A DNA stretch of 64,000 nt, taken from NCBI GenBank assembly GCA_963717155.1, contig OY970326.1, positions 496,001 through 560,000 on the forward strand, read 5' to 3'. This document shows, in pieces, positions 8,641 through 16,120 of the stretch (positions within the stretch are counted from its first letter, which is position 1; the number at the start of each line of letters is the position of its first letter). This DNA comes from G963717155 sp963717155. GTDB taxonomy: Bacteria; Actinomycetota; Thermoleophilia; Gaiellales; JALYLC01. The notes beneath the pieces are model-generated. The model did no database searches. It saw nothing but the letters and a program-made list of their open reading frames with translations, and had not been told where the DNA came from. A program made the translations under genes and the position numbers.

Positions 8641-8822
8641 GGAGTGCCGGATGGCATCGCATACGACCCCGTCGGCCGCCAGGTGTTCGTATCCACGAGC
8701 GACCCGCCGGCGCGCTGATCGTCGAGAGTGCCGTTACGGCCGCGCGATCGAGACCATCCCGATCGGGGGGCGTCCGGTACGACCCGGTCGCAAAGCGTGT
8801 GCTCGTCGGCCTGACAGAGTGA
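8641..8822 (+). pseudogene. Beta-propeller (YVTN-type) fragment, frameshifted
   Basis: Reading across frames gives GVPDGIAYDPVGRQVFVSTS, then IETIPIGG, then YDPVAKRVLVGLTE. These are blades of a YncE/YVTN-type propeller interrupted by at least two frame changes. No start, signal peptide or further blades remain. The surrounding 8384-8975 contains no other supported gene. Confidence 0.45.
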
Positions 8823-8975
8823 CGACGTTGCGCCCGCGCGGGAAGTCCGGCCGAGTGCATCGCCAGTGCGTACCTCGAGTCTGCCCGAGCCATCACGCAG
8901 GCGCGCGCGACGTCGATCCGGCGTTGCCGGACGGATCGCCCGCGTGCGCGCGACCCTGGCAGTAACGCCGTCAGT

Positions 8976-9191
8976 TCACGGGTCGCTCGGCTCCAGCCGC
9001 CATGGCCCCCAGCCATCGACGCGACGCCTGCGCTGCAAGCGTTCGCCGCACACCGCGCACTGTCCACCCTGAACGATTGGACCGCAGGGAACCGTCCCGA
9101 GCTCGATGTCGTCGAGCGCGGAGCCGCCCAAGATCACGACCTCGCTGTGATCGCACTCGTCGGTCACGTGAACCTGCCCTCGACACGACAC
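8976..9191 (-). CDS. Small protein with zinc-ribbon-like cysteines
   Basis: The 71-residue frame reads MSCRGQVHVTDECDHSEVVI, with CGP...CAVCGERLQRR toward the end. The Cys pattern (C-x2-C after an earlier Cys pair) suggests a small zinc-binding fold. Family not recognised. A neighbouring frame is open over the same DNA but has an Arg-rich composition typical of a shadow. Confidence 0.45.
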   Translation of the reverse strand: MSCRGQVHVTDECDHSEVVILGGSALDDIELGTVPCGPIVQGGQCAVCGERLQRRRRVDGWGPWRLEPSDP

Positions 9192-9313
9192 CGATCGACC
9201 GACTCTACAAACTGGCTCAGATCGTGCGAATCCCGCGGAAGTACGCGACCCGCGTGCGGAAATCCCGTAGCGCGAAGGCGAACTTAGGAGTCAGCGGAAT
9301 GTTGCGTTCGATC

Positions 9314-10056
9314 CTACGATTCGGACGCTGGGGCTCGCGCGCCGCCGATTCCTGTGTGCTGGCGCGTCCGGCGGATCTCCCTGGGAAGCAGCGCGAGCGC
9401 GACGGAGCCGGCGATGAGTGGGAGGAGGAGTGCGTTGCGTGCGCGATCAGTTCGCCGGCGGTGGCCTGATCGAAGTCTGCCCCGTACAGGACGAGTGCGC
9501 CGGTGACGCCGGCGTCGATCGCTCCGATCCCGCCTGGCACCGGGATCACCTGTGCGAGTTGGCCGATCAGGCATCCCATCGCGACGACGGCGAACGGGAG
9601 ATGCTCACCGACCGCGATCAACGCGGCCCAGAGCGCAGCGATCGCTCCGAGAATCTCGACCCAGGTGCCGAGCACCCGCCAGTTGCGTTGGCGCAGGACC
9701 TCGACCGTGCCGGTGACACCGGTCGTGAGGACACGCAGTTCCTCCCGCAACCAGCGGCGATCGGTGCGCTCGGCGAGCCGGTGGCCCCAGCGTGCCGCCC
9801 ACACCGCGACGACGATCACGATGATCCCGATCGCGGCCGGAAGGAAGGTCAGCCACCAGTCGTTCGGTCCTCGGAACAGGCGCAGTCCCATCCCCAGACC
9901 GAAGAGGATGATCAGGAGGACGTTTGGTGCGGTCGGCGCGATGATCATTACCGCGGTCCGCTCGACGAACCGCTCGAGCTTCCAGCCGATCGAGCTCAAC
10001 GTCCAGTAGCCGACCGCCGTGTTCCCGGCCGTGGGGAGGACAACGTTGGCGGCCAT
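9314..10056 (-). pseudogene. Flippase-like (LPG synthase TM domain) gene, broken at both ends
   Basis: From 10056 the protein has several hydrophobic helices and the family signature VIPVPGGIGAIDAGVTGALV, as in PF03706 flippase-like proteins. The first membrane helices are missing: the frame begins at AANVVLPTAGNTAVGYW next to a recombinase relic. Near 9440 the frame changes. ELIAHA is followed in the next frame by ALLLPLIAGSVALALLPREI, so a frameshift with a small deletion removed part of the last helices. Intact homologues are membrane proteins of lipid or glycan transport. Confidence 0.6.
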
Positions 10057-10120
10057 CTGCGCCCAAGGGTCAACGAAAGAGTGACACCGCACGCGCGGCC
10101 GACAGTTCGCTTCTAGGTCG

Positions 10121-10398
10121 AGCCAGTAGGGGCGGCGAATCATCAGCCAGCGCACACAGGACGCACTCGCGGTACAGCGAGCCGAGGGGTTCGGCTCGAT
10201 CGGCCGAGCAGGCTCCCTCGCGAGGTCGTCGAGCAGATCGTGCGCGAGCGCAAGGCCGGGGCTTCGTTCAGTGCGATCGCCGACGCCCTGACGGACGAGG
10301 GCGTCCCCACGGCGCACGGCGGCGCTCGATGGTGGCCGGCGACGATCCGGAAGGTTCTTGCGGGCCAAGACGCAGCGACGATCGTGGCGGTTGCCTAG
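10121..10398 (+). pseudogene. Serine-recombinase C-terminal relic 1
   Basis: RRIISQRTQDALAVQRAEG is followed, after a one-base shift in a G run, by PREVVEQIVRERKAGASFSA and WWPATIRKVLAGQDAAT up to a stop. This is the end of the catalytic domain plus the C-terminal helix-turn-helix of a resolvase/invertase. The usual QWE before RR reads Q-stop-G. Clearly a dead 3-prime fragment. It abuts the truncated 5-prime end of the flippase-like gene on the opposite strand. Confidence 0.8.
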
Positions 10399-10439
10399 AC
10401 CACCTCGCCCCTGCAAGCCACAAACCGCAGCTCGTGACG

Positions 10440-11051
10440 TTAGGCCGCGTCTGCAAGTGTGGCGCGTAGACAGGCAAGGGCGGTGTGCGTGCGGCTCTTG
10501 ACGGTGCCGATCGTTATCGCGAGTGTGCGGGCGATCTCCGATTGCGACAGGCCGCGGAAGTAGGCGAGGTCGATCACGGCGAGCTGCTCGGGGGTGAGTC
10601 TTCGGAGGGCGGCGCGGGCGCGCTGGCCCTCGATGCTCGTGAGCGCCTGTTCGTCGGCGGCTGGGGACTCGAGTTCGGCGGCCGATGTGTAGCGGGGCCG
10701 GGCGGCGCGGGCCTCGCTGCGCGTGAGGTCTATCGCCCGGCGCCGAGCGAGCAAGACGATCCAGGCCGCAATGCTCGTCCGCTTCGGGTCGATCTTCGCC
10801 GGCTTCAGCCAGAGTTGGAGGAACGCGTCCTGCACTGCATCCTGGGCGAATATTGAGTTGCGCGTGATGCCGAAGGCGACGCTGTAGGCAAGCCGGGCGT
10901 GGCGGTCGTAGAGCTCTGCCACCGCGAGTTCGTCACCCTGAGCGGCGCGCGTGACGAGTTGGTGGTCCGATTGTCTCGCGTGCGGGCGAGTAGAGCGGAC
11001 TCGCCGAAGGCACGCCACCATCGCCTCCGCTGGCCCTATCGTGGTGCTCAT
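10440..11051 (-). CDS. ECF-family RNA polymerase sigma factor
   Basis: A 203-residue sigma factor. Region 2 lies at about residues 40-105 (ELYDRHARLAYSVAFGITRN, DAVQDAFLQLW) and region 4 at about 145-195 (LTPEQLAVIDLAYFRGLSQS, EIARTLAITIGTVKSRTH). It is SigK/SigL-like in length. No anti-sigma gene is adjacent, which is unusual for this group. A truncated second sigma gene lies divergently at 11135. Confidence 0.9.
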   Translation of the reverse strand: MSTTIGPAEAMVACLRRVRSTRPHARQSDHQLVTRAAQGDELAVAELYDRHARLAYSVAFGITRNSIFAQDAVQDAFLQLWLKPAKIDPKRTSIAAWIVLLARRRAIDLTRSEARAARPRYTSAAELESPAADEQALTSIEGQRARAALRRLTPEQLAVIDLAYFRGLSQSEIARTLAITIGTVKSRTHTALACLRATLADAA

Positions 11052-11134
11052 CGAGCGTTCCTCTCATCTCCGTCCTTTCGTCGGAGCCCTTCCTGTGTGG
11101 TGGTGTTACAACGGGCATCGATGAGCGCCTGACG

Positions 11135-11383
11135 GTGGTGTCTCCACTCACGGGTGATGCGGCTCTCGTCGAGCGCCTGCGAGGCGGCGATGCCGAGGCA
11201 TTCGCGCAGCTGGTCGACGCGGTTGGCCCGACGATGCTGCGGCTCGTGCTCGCGCACGTGGCGAGCCGTGCGGTTGCGGACGAGGTCGTGCAGGAGGCGT
11301 GGATCAGGGTGCTGAGGTCGCTCGAGCAGTTCGAGGGTCGGTCGTCGACGCCGTACACCCACCATGGGCCTGCTTGGTTTTGA
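11135..11383 (+). pseudogene. ECF sigma factor N-terminal fragment
   Basis: The GTG-initiated frame gives a clear region 2 (ALVERLRGGDAEAFAQLVDA, EVVQEAWIRVLRSLEQFEGR). It then loses similarity and stops at TGA 11381-11383, three bases before the start of the YihY gene. Linker and region 4 are absent. The downstream DNA belongs to an unrelated membrane protein, so the sigma gene was cut at a junction near 11345. Confidence 0.6.
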
Positions 11384-11385
11384 CC

Positions 11386-12279
11386 GTGGGCCTGGCTGAG
11401 ACGCTCGAGTCGTGGGTGGGCCGTAGGGCGCTCGGGCGCGCCGCATTGGACGCAGCGGATGGGTACACGCGCCACGCGACCTCGCAGTTCGCGGCCGCGA
11501 TCTCGTACCGGGTGCTGTTCTCGTTCGTCCCCCTCGTCTCGTTTCTCGTGGCCGTTGCGGACGCCGTCCTCCCGGACGAGCAGCGGAACGCGGTCGCCCG
11601 CTGGCTCGCCTCCGTCGTGCCCGGCCAGGCGCTCGACCAGCCCGTCCGCGAGGCGCTTACTGGCTCCCGCGTGGCGCCGACGGTCGCCGGCGTCGTATCG
11701 CTCGTCGTCCTGCTGTGGGCGGCGAGCGGGATGATGGGAGCGATCAGGATCGCGTTTCGCGTCATCTGGGAGAACGACCTGCGGCGAACGTTCGTCCAGA
11801 GCAAGCTGCTCGACTTTCTGCTCGTCCTCGGTGTCGGGCTGGTCGCTGTCGCGGCGCTCGGGGCGACGGTGATCGTGCAGGTGCTCGCTGAGATCGGACG
11901 CAATCTGAGCGACAAGCTCGGCGTCGGTGCGGAGGGCCAAGCCGTTGCGGTGGTGACCGAGATCCTCGCGTCCGGAGCCGTGACATTCGGGATTCTCGTC
12001 GTGCTCTTCCGCTTCGTCCCGCCGACCGCTCCGCGCTACCGCGCCATCTGGCTGCCTGCGCTCCTCGCGACGATCGGGTTCCATCTCGCGACGGCGATCT
12101 ATGCGCTCTACCTCGCCCGCTTCAGTGACGTGAGTGCGGTCTACGGGCCGCTCGGCGCCGTCCTCGGCTTCCTGCTCGTCGTGTACGTCGGCGTCATCGT
12201 GATCCTGCTCGGCGCCGAGCTTGTGGTGGCGTGGCCGCCGTCCGGCGATGCCTCTGTCCCCCCGCCGGGCGTGCGTTAG
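11386..12279 (+). CDS. YihY/BrkB-family inner membrane protein
   Basis: About 297 residues from the GTG at 11386. Six or so membrane helices carry the family pattern TSQFAAAISYRVLFSFVPLV near the N-terminus. SAVYGPLGAVLGFLLVVYVG followed by LLGAELVVAW marks the end of the domain. The family (PF03631) is widely annotated as YihY/virulence factor BrkB; its biochemical role is unsettled. The start overlaps the end of the sigma fragment. The upstream frame is not protein-like, so the GTG is preferred. Confidence 0.85.
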   Translation: MGLAETLESWVGRRALGRAALDAADGYTRHATSQFAAAISYRVLFSFVPLVSFLVAVADAVLPDEQRNAVARWLASVVPGQALDQPVREALTGSRVAPTVAGVVSLVVLLWAASGMMGAIRIAFRVIWENDLRRTFVQSKLLDFLLVLGVGLVAVAALGATVIVQVLAEIGRNLSDKLGVGAEGQAVAVVTEILASGAVTFGILVVLFRFVPPTAPRYRAIWLPALLATIGFHLATAIYALYLARFSDVSAVYGPLGAVLGFLLVVYVGVIVILLGAELVVAWPPSGDASVPPPGVR

Positions 12280-12349
12280 CGTCTGCATCACGGTCAACTC
12301 CGCAGTTCCGGGAACGTCACCGACGAGATCCTCGGTGGTCAACGGCGAG

Positions 12350-12565
12350 CTAGGGGCGTGACCAGAGCCAAGCGATGAGCACTCCCACGAGGACGAGGAA
12401 GGCGACGAAGTTGATGCGCCGCGGACTGCTCGAGGCGGTAGTCGACGCGCTGCTCGCTGCGTCGCTCAGTTGCGCTGCGACCTCCTTGGCCGCGTCGGGA
12501 ATCGCGTCGAGCACCGCGTCGACGGACTCGTCGAGTCGGTCCTTCGCGTCAGCGGCCCTGGCCAT
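12350..12565 (-). CDS. Small membrane-anchored protein with C-terminal helix
   Basis: A 71-residue protein from the ATG at 12565, preceded by GGAGAAAAC. It has a charged amphipathic N-terminal half (ARAADAKDRLDESVDAVLDA), a Ser/Thr/Ala linker and one C-terminal hydrophobic segment (INFVAFLVLVGVLIAWLW). The layout recalls short tail-anchored stress or cell-envelope proteins. Function unknown. Confidence 0.65.
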   Translation of the reverse strand: MARAADAKDRLDESVDAVLDAIPDAAKEVAAQLSDAASSASTTASSSPRRINFVAFLVLVGVLIAWLWSRP

Positions 12566-13194
12566 GTTTTCTCCTCGATGTAGCTTGGCGTGCGAGCGCC
12601 GACCGACCGAAATCAGTGAGGCGCGAGGCACGTAACGGAGAAAGAGTTGTCGATCTCGCGAGTTCCCGGGCAGGAACGCGCACGGCTAGCGTGCCTTGCG
12701 TACGCAGATGCGCGACCCGGCGTAGGTCTCGACCGAGCTTGCACTGTGCGTACGAATCCATTCGGGAGGCGGCCCGTGCGACGGCCGCGAAGAGCGGTCA
12801 ATGACGGCCCCCGCGCGAGTAGTGCGATCGCCCGGCGTACAGGACTTCCTGCACGCCCTCGACGCCGGTGATCGCGACGCAAGGCCCGTCCACGTCATGC
12901 GCACCTACGTACTTGCTGAGATCGACGAAGAGGGAGGATTCGCGATCTACTTTGCCGGCGCTCGCCGGGATCACTCTGCGGTGACGCGGGTCACTTCTCG
13001 CACTCGACGCCGTCGTGATCCCGCGGCGGTCGCTGAGGCGGTTAGCGAGCTCCGTCGTCGCGGCGACACGCTCGTGCGCAGACGTCGTCAGGGATCGACG
13101 GCTCGGGGCTGGCGGCACGATCCGCGGGAGAGCGCTAGAGGTTCTCGGGTTCGGCAGAGGCTCGGCGGGTCGGCCGAGCCTCTGCGCGTGTCCG
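12566..13194. other. Gap with repeat copy B and no confident gene
   Basis: Several frames are open on both strands but none is convincing. The best is a minus-strand stretch near 12800-12960 with VDGPCVAITGVEGVQEVLYA. It has no clear start and could be a relic. The 98-bp dispersed repeat lies at 12964-13062. Confidence 0.35.
12964..13062 (+). repeat. Dispersed 98-bp repeat, copy B
   Basis: Matches 6586-6683 with the same orientation. Here the possible translation PAAVAEAVSELRRRG is followed by TARGW, again faintly like the end of a serine recombinase. The two copies sit in gene-free stretches. Confidence 0.6.
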
Positions 13195-13470
13195 CTAGTG
13201 CGGTTGGGAGACCTGGAAACAGGCGACGTCGTACTGCGAGACCGCGGCCGGATTGCCATGCGCGAGCGATGGCGTGCCGGGGCTGCCCGCGTAGACGTTG
13301 ACGGCGACCCTCGCGAACCCGTTCGTGGTGCTCGTCAGACCGGGCGGCCCGGTTGGCTCGGCCTGGCAGGATTGGCTCGGCTGGCCAGTCCCGGGCGGGT
13401 TCGCCGCTACGGCGGCGGAGACGATGACGAGCGAGAACACGACGGCGAACATCACGGCGATGCGCTTCAT
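13195..13470 (-). CDS. Small secreted protein (91 aa)
   Basis: Strong GAGGAGG Shine-Dalgarno upstream of ATG 13470. Residues 1-23 (MKRIAVMFAVVFSLVIVSAA) form a classical signal peptide with cleavage near VAA-NPP. The mature part is short, with two Cys (SCQ, VACFQ), GLTSTTNGFARVAVNVYAG and GNPAAVSQYDVACF. The two Cys may form a disulfide. Exported; function unknown. Confidence 0.7.
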   Translation of the reverse strand: MKRIAVMFAVVFSLVIVSAAVAANPPGTGQPSQSCQAEPTGPPGLTSTTNGFARVAVNVYAGSPGTPSLAHGNPAAVSQYDVACFQVSQPH

Positions 13471-13730
13471 GCTGCTCCTCCTCTGGGTGTCTTCCCAGTT
13501 CGAGGTACGCCGAGAACAGGCGATCGGATTGCCCTGGACACAACCCTCCCATCGCCTCCCGCTGGTGGACCTCGTGTACTTCGAAAGCGTGGCGCGCGTG
13601 AGCCGCGGGGTTGAGGAGCGTCCCTGCGTCCGCGCCCGCCACGGATTCGCGAACGGAGTACTCCGCGTGGCGGGCCGTCCTGGCTGCTGGCCGTTGCCCG
13701 CTTTCGGGATCTGACCCCATCTCCCCCCGC

Positions 13731-13765
13731 GAGGCCCTCGGGCGGGAGAGACCCCCGAGGGCCTC
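13731..13765 (-). terminator. Strong hairpin downstream of the 13805-14158 gene
   Basis: Perfect 11-bp stem GAGGCCCTCGG / CCGAGGGCCTC around a 13-base loop. It lies 40 bases past the end of the minus-strand gene at 13805. No long T run follows, so termination is inferred from the stem. Confidence 0.5.
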
Positions 13766-13804
13766 TGCCTGCTCGCGCGCCCACGCCAGGCTAAGGACGA
13801 GTGT

Positions 13805-14158
13805 TTAGCTGAGACGATTCGGCGCTCGTGTGGTCGCGCTCGGCGACCAGCCCCAGAGTGCCTCTGCATTAGCCTGCGCCGAGGTTCCCCAGCGCGTGAA
13901 CGCTGCCTTGTGGATCGCGCATACCGGCATGTTGATCCCGTGGAAGCTGACTTGGGTGTTCGCATGGCTTGCGCACAGCCGGTCTTCGCGCCAGCCGCGC
14001 CGAGCGGCAGCCGGGCAGGCCTGGCAGCGCACGCGCGTCGCGCCGGAAGCTTCACCTTCGGCCATCGTCATCCGTCCCGAGTCGGGCGCCCCGTCCCTGG
14101 AGACGTCGACCGATCGTACCGTTACCCCTGGGACTCTAGACTGCTGCGCCGAGTTCAC
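13805..14158 (-). CDS. Hypothetical protein with Cys/His cluster
   Basis: A 117-residue frame, possibly starting at an internal ATG near 14071 (MTMAEGEASG). The conserved-looking core is VRCQACPAAARRGW, LCASHANTQVSF and MPVCAIHKAAFTRW. The paired Cys and His suggest a small zinc-binding domain, a CxxC plus C-x2-H arrangement. Family not recognised. Confidence 0.5.
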   Translation of the reverse strand: MNSAQQSRVPGVTVRSVDVSRDGAPDSGRMTMAEGEASGATRVRCQACPAAARRGWREDRLCASHANTQVSFHGINMPVCAIHKAAFTRWGTSAQANAEALWGWSPSATTRAPNRLS

Positions 14159-14326
14159 GGCCGTCGAGCGGGGCGGCAGAGGGATGAGTGGCCCCCGGAC
14201 GAGCGGCTAGCGGCTTTGGGTGGGCTGTCGCCAACGAGGTACCCTGGAGTGGCGGGCCTCCTGCGGGATGTCCGCCACCTGAGGGGCCGAGCCCCGTCTC
14301 TCGCCAACCTGCTTCGGAAGGTTGCG

Positions 14327-14680
14327 ATGGCACCGTTCGAGTTCCCGACCGCCCGCGACAGCGAGCACGCCAACGAGCTCTGGCAGATGACGCGAAGCTA
14401 CCTCGCCGAGCTGATTGCGGCACCGATCGCGGACACGCGAATCCGAGCACTCGCCTGGGAGCACGCCGGACGTCGACACCGGGCAGTCGTCGGCCACGGC
14501 CTCGCCCAGGCCGGAGGCATCGTCCTTGCGATCTGCGAAGCACGCGGCGAGTACCTCATCTGCACCCCCAGCCGCGGATTTCTCCGCGGCTGGCCGCTGC
14601 GCGTCAGCAACGGCACCGTCCGGAGCGTCGAGGAGTTCGACCCGCCGGTCGAAACGCCCCAAGACATGGGTCATCCGTGA
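14327..14680 (+). CDS. Hypothetical protein (117 aa), first of a three-gene run
   Basis: ATG with GGAAGG upstream. Balanced sequence: FEFPTARDSEHANELWQMTR, HAGRRHRAVVGHGLAQAGGI, YLICTPSRGFLRGWPLRVSN. The second half looks like antiparallel beta strands. The stop overlaps the GTG of the next small gene (GTGA at 14677-14680). Family not recognised; linked by overlap to a zinc-ribbon protein and then a RodZ-like HTH protein. Confidence 0.6.
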   Translation: MAPFEFPTARDSEHANELWQMTRSYLAELIAAPIADTRIRALAWEHAGRRHRAVVGHGLAQAGGIVLAICEARGEYLICTPSRGFLRGWPLRVSNGTVRSVEEFDPPVETPQDMGHP

Positions 14681-14850
14681 GTGGGGTCGCGTCTCGCCGT
14701 CCGCGCTTTGAATCGGCGGACTGGGTCTCTCGGTACGTGCTCGGGTCCGCCGAGGATCGTTTCGCGCATCGATGCTCGAGCTGTGGTCGGTCATCGATCT
14801 TGGCGAGTTGGGTTGGCCGCTTGCACACAGCGGTTCGAATCGAGGGCTGA
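14677..14850 (+). CDS. Small zinc-ribbon-like protein (57 aa)
   Basis: GTG start overlapping the previous stop. The core YVLGSAEDRFAHRCSSCGRS followed by SILASW closely resembles the second half of the zinc-ribbon protein at 56658-56882 (VRFSHRCAHCGEASTLAAW). Only one CxxC is kept here, so the ribbon is half the size or must dimerise. Confidence 0.55.
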   Translation: MSGVASRRPRFESADWVSRYVLGSAEDRFAHRCSSCGRSSILASWVGRLHTAVRIEG

Positions 14851-14854
14851 CCCG

Positions 14855-15103
14855 GTGATTCGAATCGGTGAGACGCTTCGGCGAGAACGCGAGCGACAAG
14901 GCCTCTCGTTCGAGCAGGTCGCGGCCGAGCTGCGAATCCGCACGCACTACCCGCGGATGATGGAGGAGGGGCGGCTCGACGCATTGCCCGGAGCGGCCTA
15001 CGCGCGAGGCTTCGTCCGCGAGTACGCAAACTTCCTCGGCCTAGATGGGGACGCGCTCGGCCGCGAGGCACTCGAGCGTCTCGCGCCACACGAACCGAGC
15101 TGA
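14855..15103 (+). CDS. RodZ-like helix-turn-helix protein
   Basis: An 82-residue protein: IRIGETLRRERERQGLSFEQ, VAAELRIRTHYPRMMEEG, YARGFVREYANFLGLD. This is the HTH_25 domain found at the N-terminus of RodZ. No transmembrane or periplasmic part follows, so it is a stand-alone cytoplasmic version. It follows the zinc-ribbon gene by four bases. Confidence 0.75.
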   Translation: MIRIGETLRRERERQGLSFEQVAAELRIRTHYPRMMEEGRLDALPGAAYARGFVREYANFLGLDGDALGREALERLAPHEPS

Positions 15104-15141
15104 CGGCGCGCGATCGAGATCGGCCCTGGTCGTCGCGCCGG

Positions 15142-15381
15142 CTAGGTCGTCTCCGGCTTTATCGGAAGCTTCCGGAGGAGCTCTTCGAGTGGGATCTCGT
15201 CATCGATCGACCCGATGTAGGCGTGTACTCGGCTCATGTGCCAGGCGATTGCTTCGTCGACCGCTTGATCGCTCGGGCCGAGTTTCATGTGGATGTTGCA
15301 ACACCGCATTTGAATGCTGAACCCGTCACCCTCGCGGTAGATGAGGAACGCGGCGTCAGGGTTGTTGAGAGGTTCGGCCAT
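15142..15381 (-). CDS. Small hypothetical protein (79 aa)
   Basis: MAEPLNNPDAAFLIYREGDG, then QMRCCNIHMKLGPSDQAVDE and a C-terminal helix (IPLEELLRKLPIKPETT). It has a CC pair and His residues but no recognised motif. Convergent with the RodZ-like gene. Family not recognised. Confidence 0.5.
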   Translation of the reverse strand: MAEPLNNPDAAFLIYREGDGFSIQMRCCNIHMKLGPSDQAVDEAIAWHMSRVHAYIGSIDDEIPLEELLRKLPIKPETT

Positions 15382-15556
15382 CAGGCTCGTTGCATTCTTG
15401 CGCCGATTCGCTCGACTGGTGGGCCCGTGCTCGGCTCAAGTCGTCTGGGTGCCGGTGCAGCCGGACACATTTATGAATCTCCCGAACGGGTTGCTCGTAC
15501 TCGATGGGATGGGCGTAAGCTCGGTTCCTGAGGACGGCCCGGTCGGGAGGGCGGCG

Positions 15557-15826
15557 ATGAGTGGTTTGCAGGATCGCAGGCAGGCGAGGGTGGCCGCCGC
15601 GTTGGTCGCCGCGGATGATCGATTCAACGCGTGGCAGCGGGCGAACAGGGAGCTCGCCGATGAGTTCCGGGCTGCACGGATCATCGCCGCGGAGACGCGA
15701 ACGGGCCGGTCATTACCCCGGTCGCGCGTGGGAGATCGGACCCCGTGTTCCTCAGAGACCCTCGGGACTAGAGAAACTGCCCGAGGGTCGCTGTTCGCGG
15801 ACCTGGCGCGCCCGACTCAGCGATGA
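15557..15826 (+). CDS. Small helical hypothetical protein
   Basis: ATG preceded by GGGAGG at 6-base spacing. The first 45 residues (GLQDRRQARVAAALVAADDR, NAWQRANRELADEFRAAR) are strongly helical. The later part is less protein-like and overlaps a hairpin (GACCCTCGGG / CCCGAGGGTC near 15759-15790), which suggests that the original end lies earlier or that the gene is eroded. Family not recognised. Confidence 0.4.
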   Translation: MSGLQDRRQARVAAALVAADDRFNAWQRANRELADEFRAARIIAAETRTGRSLPRSRVGDRTPCSSETLGTRETARGSLFADLARPTQR

Positions 15827-16029
15827 TGCTTCCTGCCGTGGACACGCCAGAACAGCAGCGCAAGACGCTCATCGATGCGCTGCTTTTCGACGGCCTCGAA
15901 CCCGACTACATCGTCGAGGAGGTCCTGCTCGCGACCACCGAGCGTAACCCGTTGGGAGCTCGCGCGGATAGCGATCATCGACGAAGGGCGAACGCCATCG
16001 CGCGCGCGATCGACGGGCAGGATGGCTGA
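15823..16029 (+). CDS. Small hypothetical protein, possible late frameshift
   Basis: The first 40 residues (TPEQQRKTLIDALLFDGLEP, DYIVEEVLLATTERNP) are a convincing helical protein. After that the neighbouring frame (WELARIAIIDEGRTPS) looks better, so a frameshift near 15950 is possible. GTG at 15838 is an alternative start. Family not recognised. Confidence 0.4.
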   Translation: MMLPAVDTPEQQRKTLIDALLFDGLEPDYIVEEVLLATTERNPLGARADSDHRRRANAIARAIDGQDG

Positions 16030-16120
16030 GGCCGGCGCGTCTACCTCGACACCCTCGCGATGCCGGGGCCGCGACGGCGGGGCGCCGGGCTCGTAGCCGC
16101 GGCGCCCCGTTTGTCGGTTC

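Noticed and set aside
12801..13301. A gene across the repeat copy B region
   Set aside because: Frames on both strands are open but without ribosome binding sites, and composition does not decide between them.
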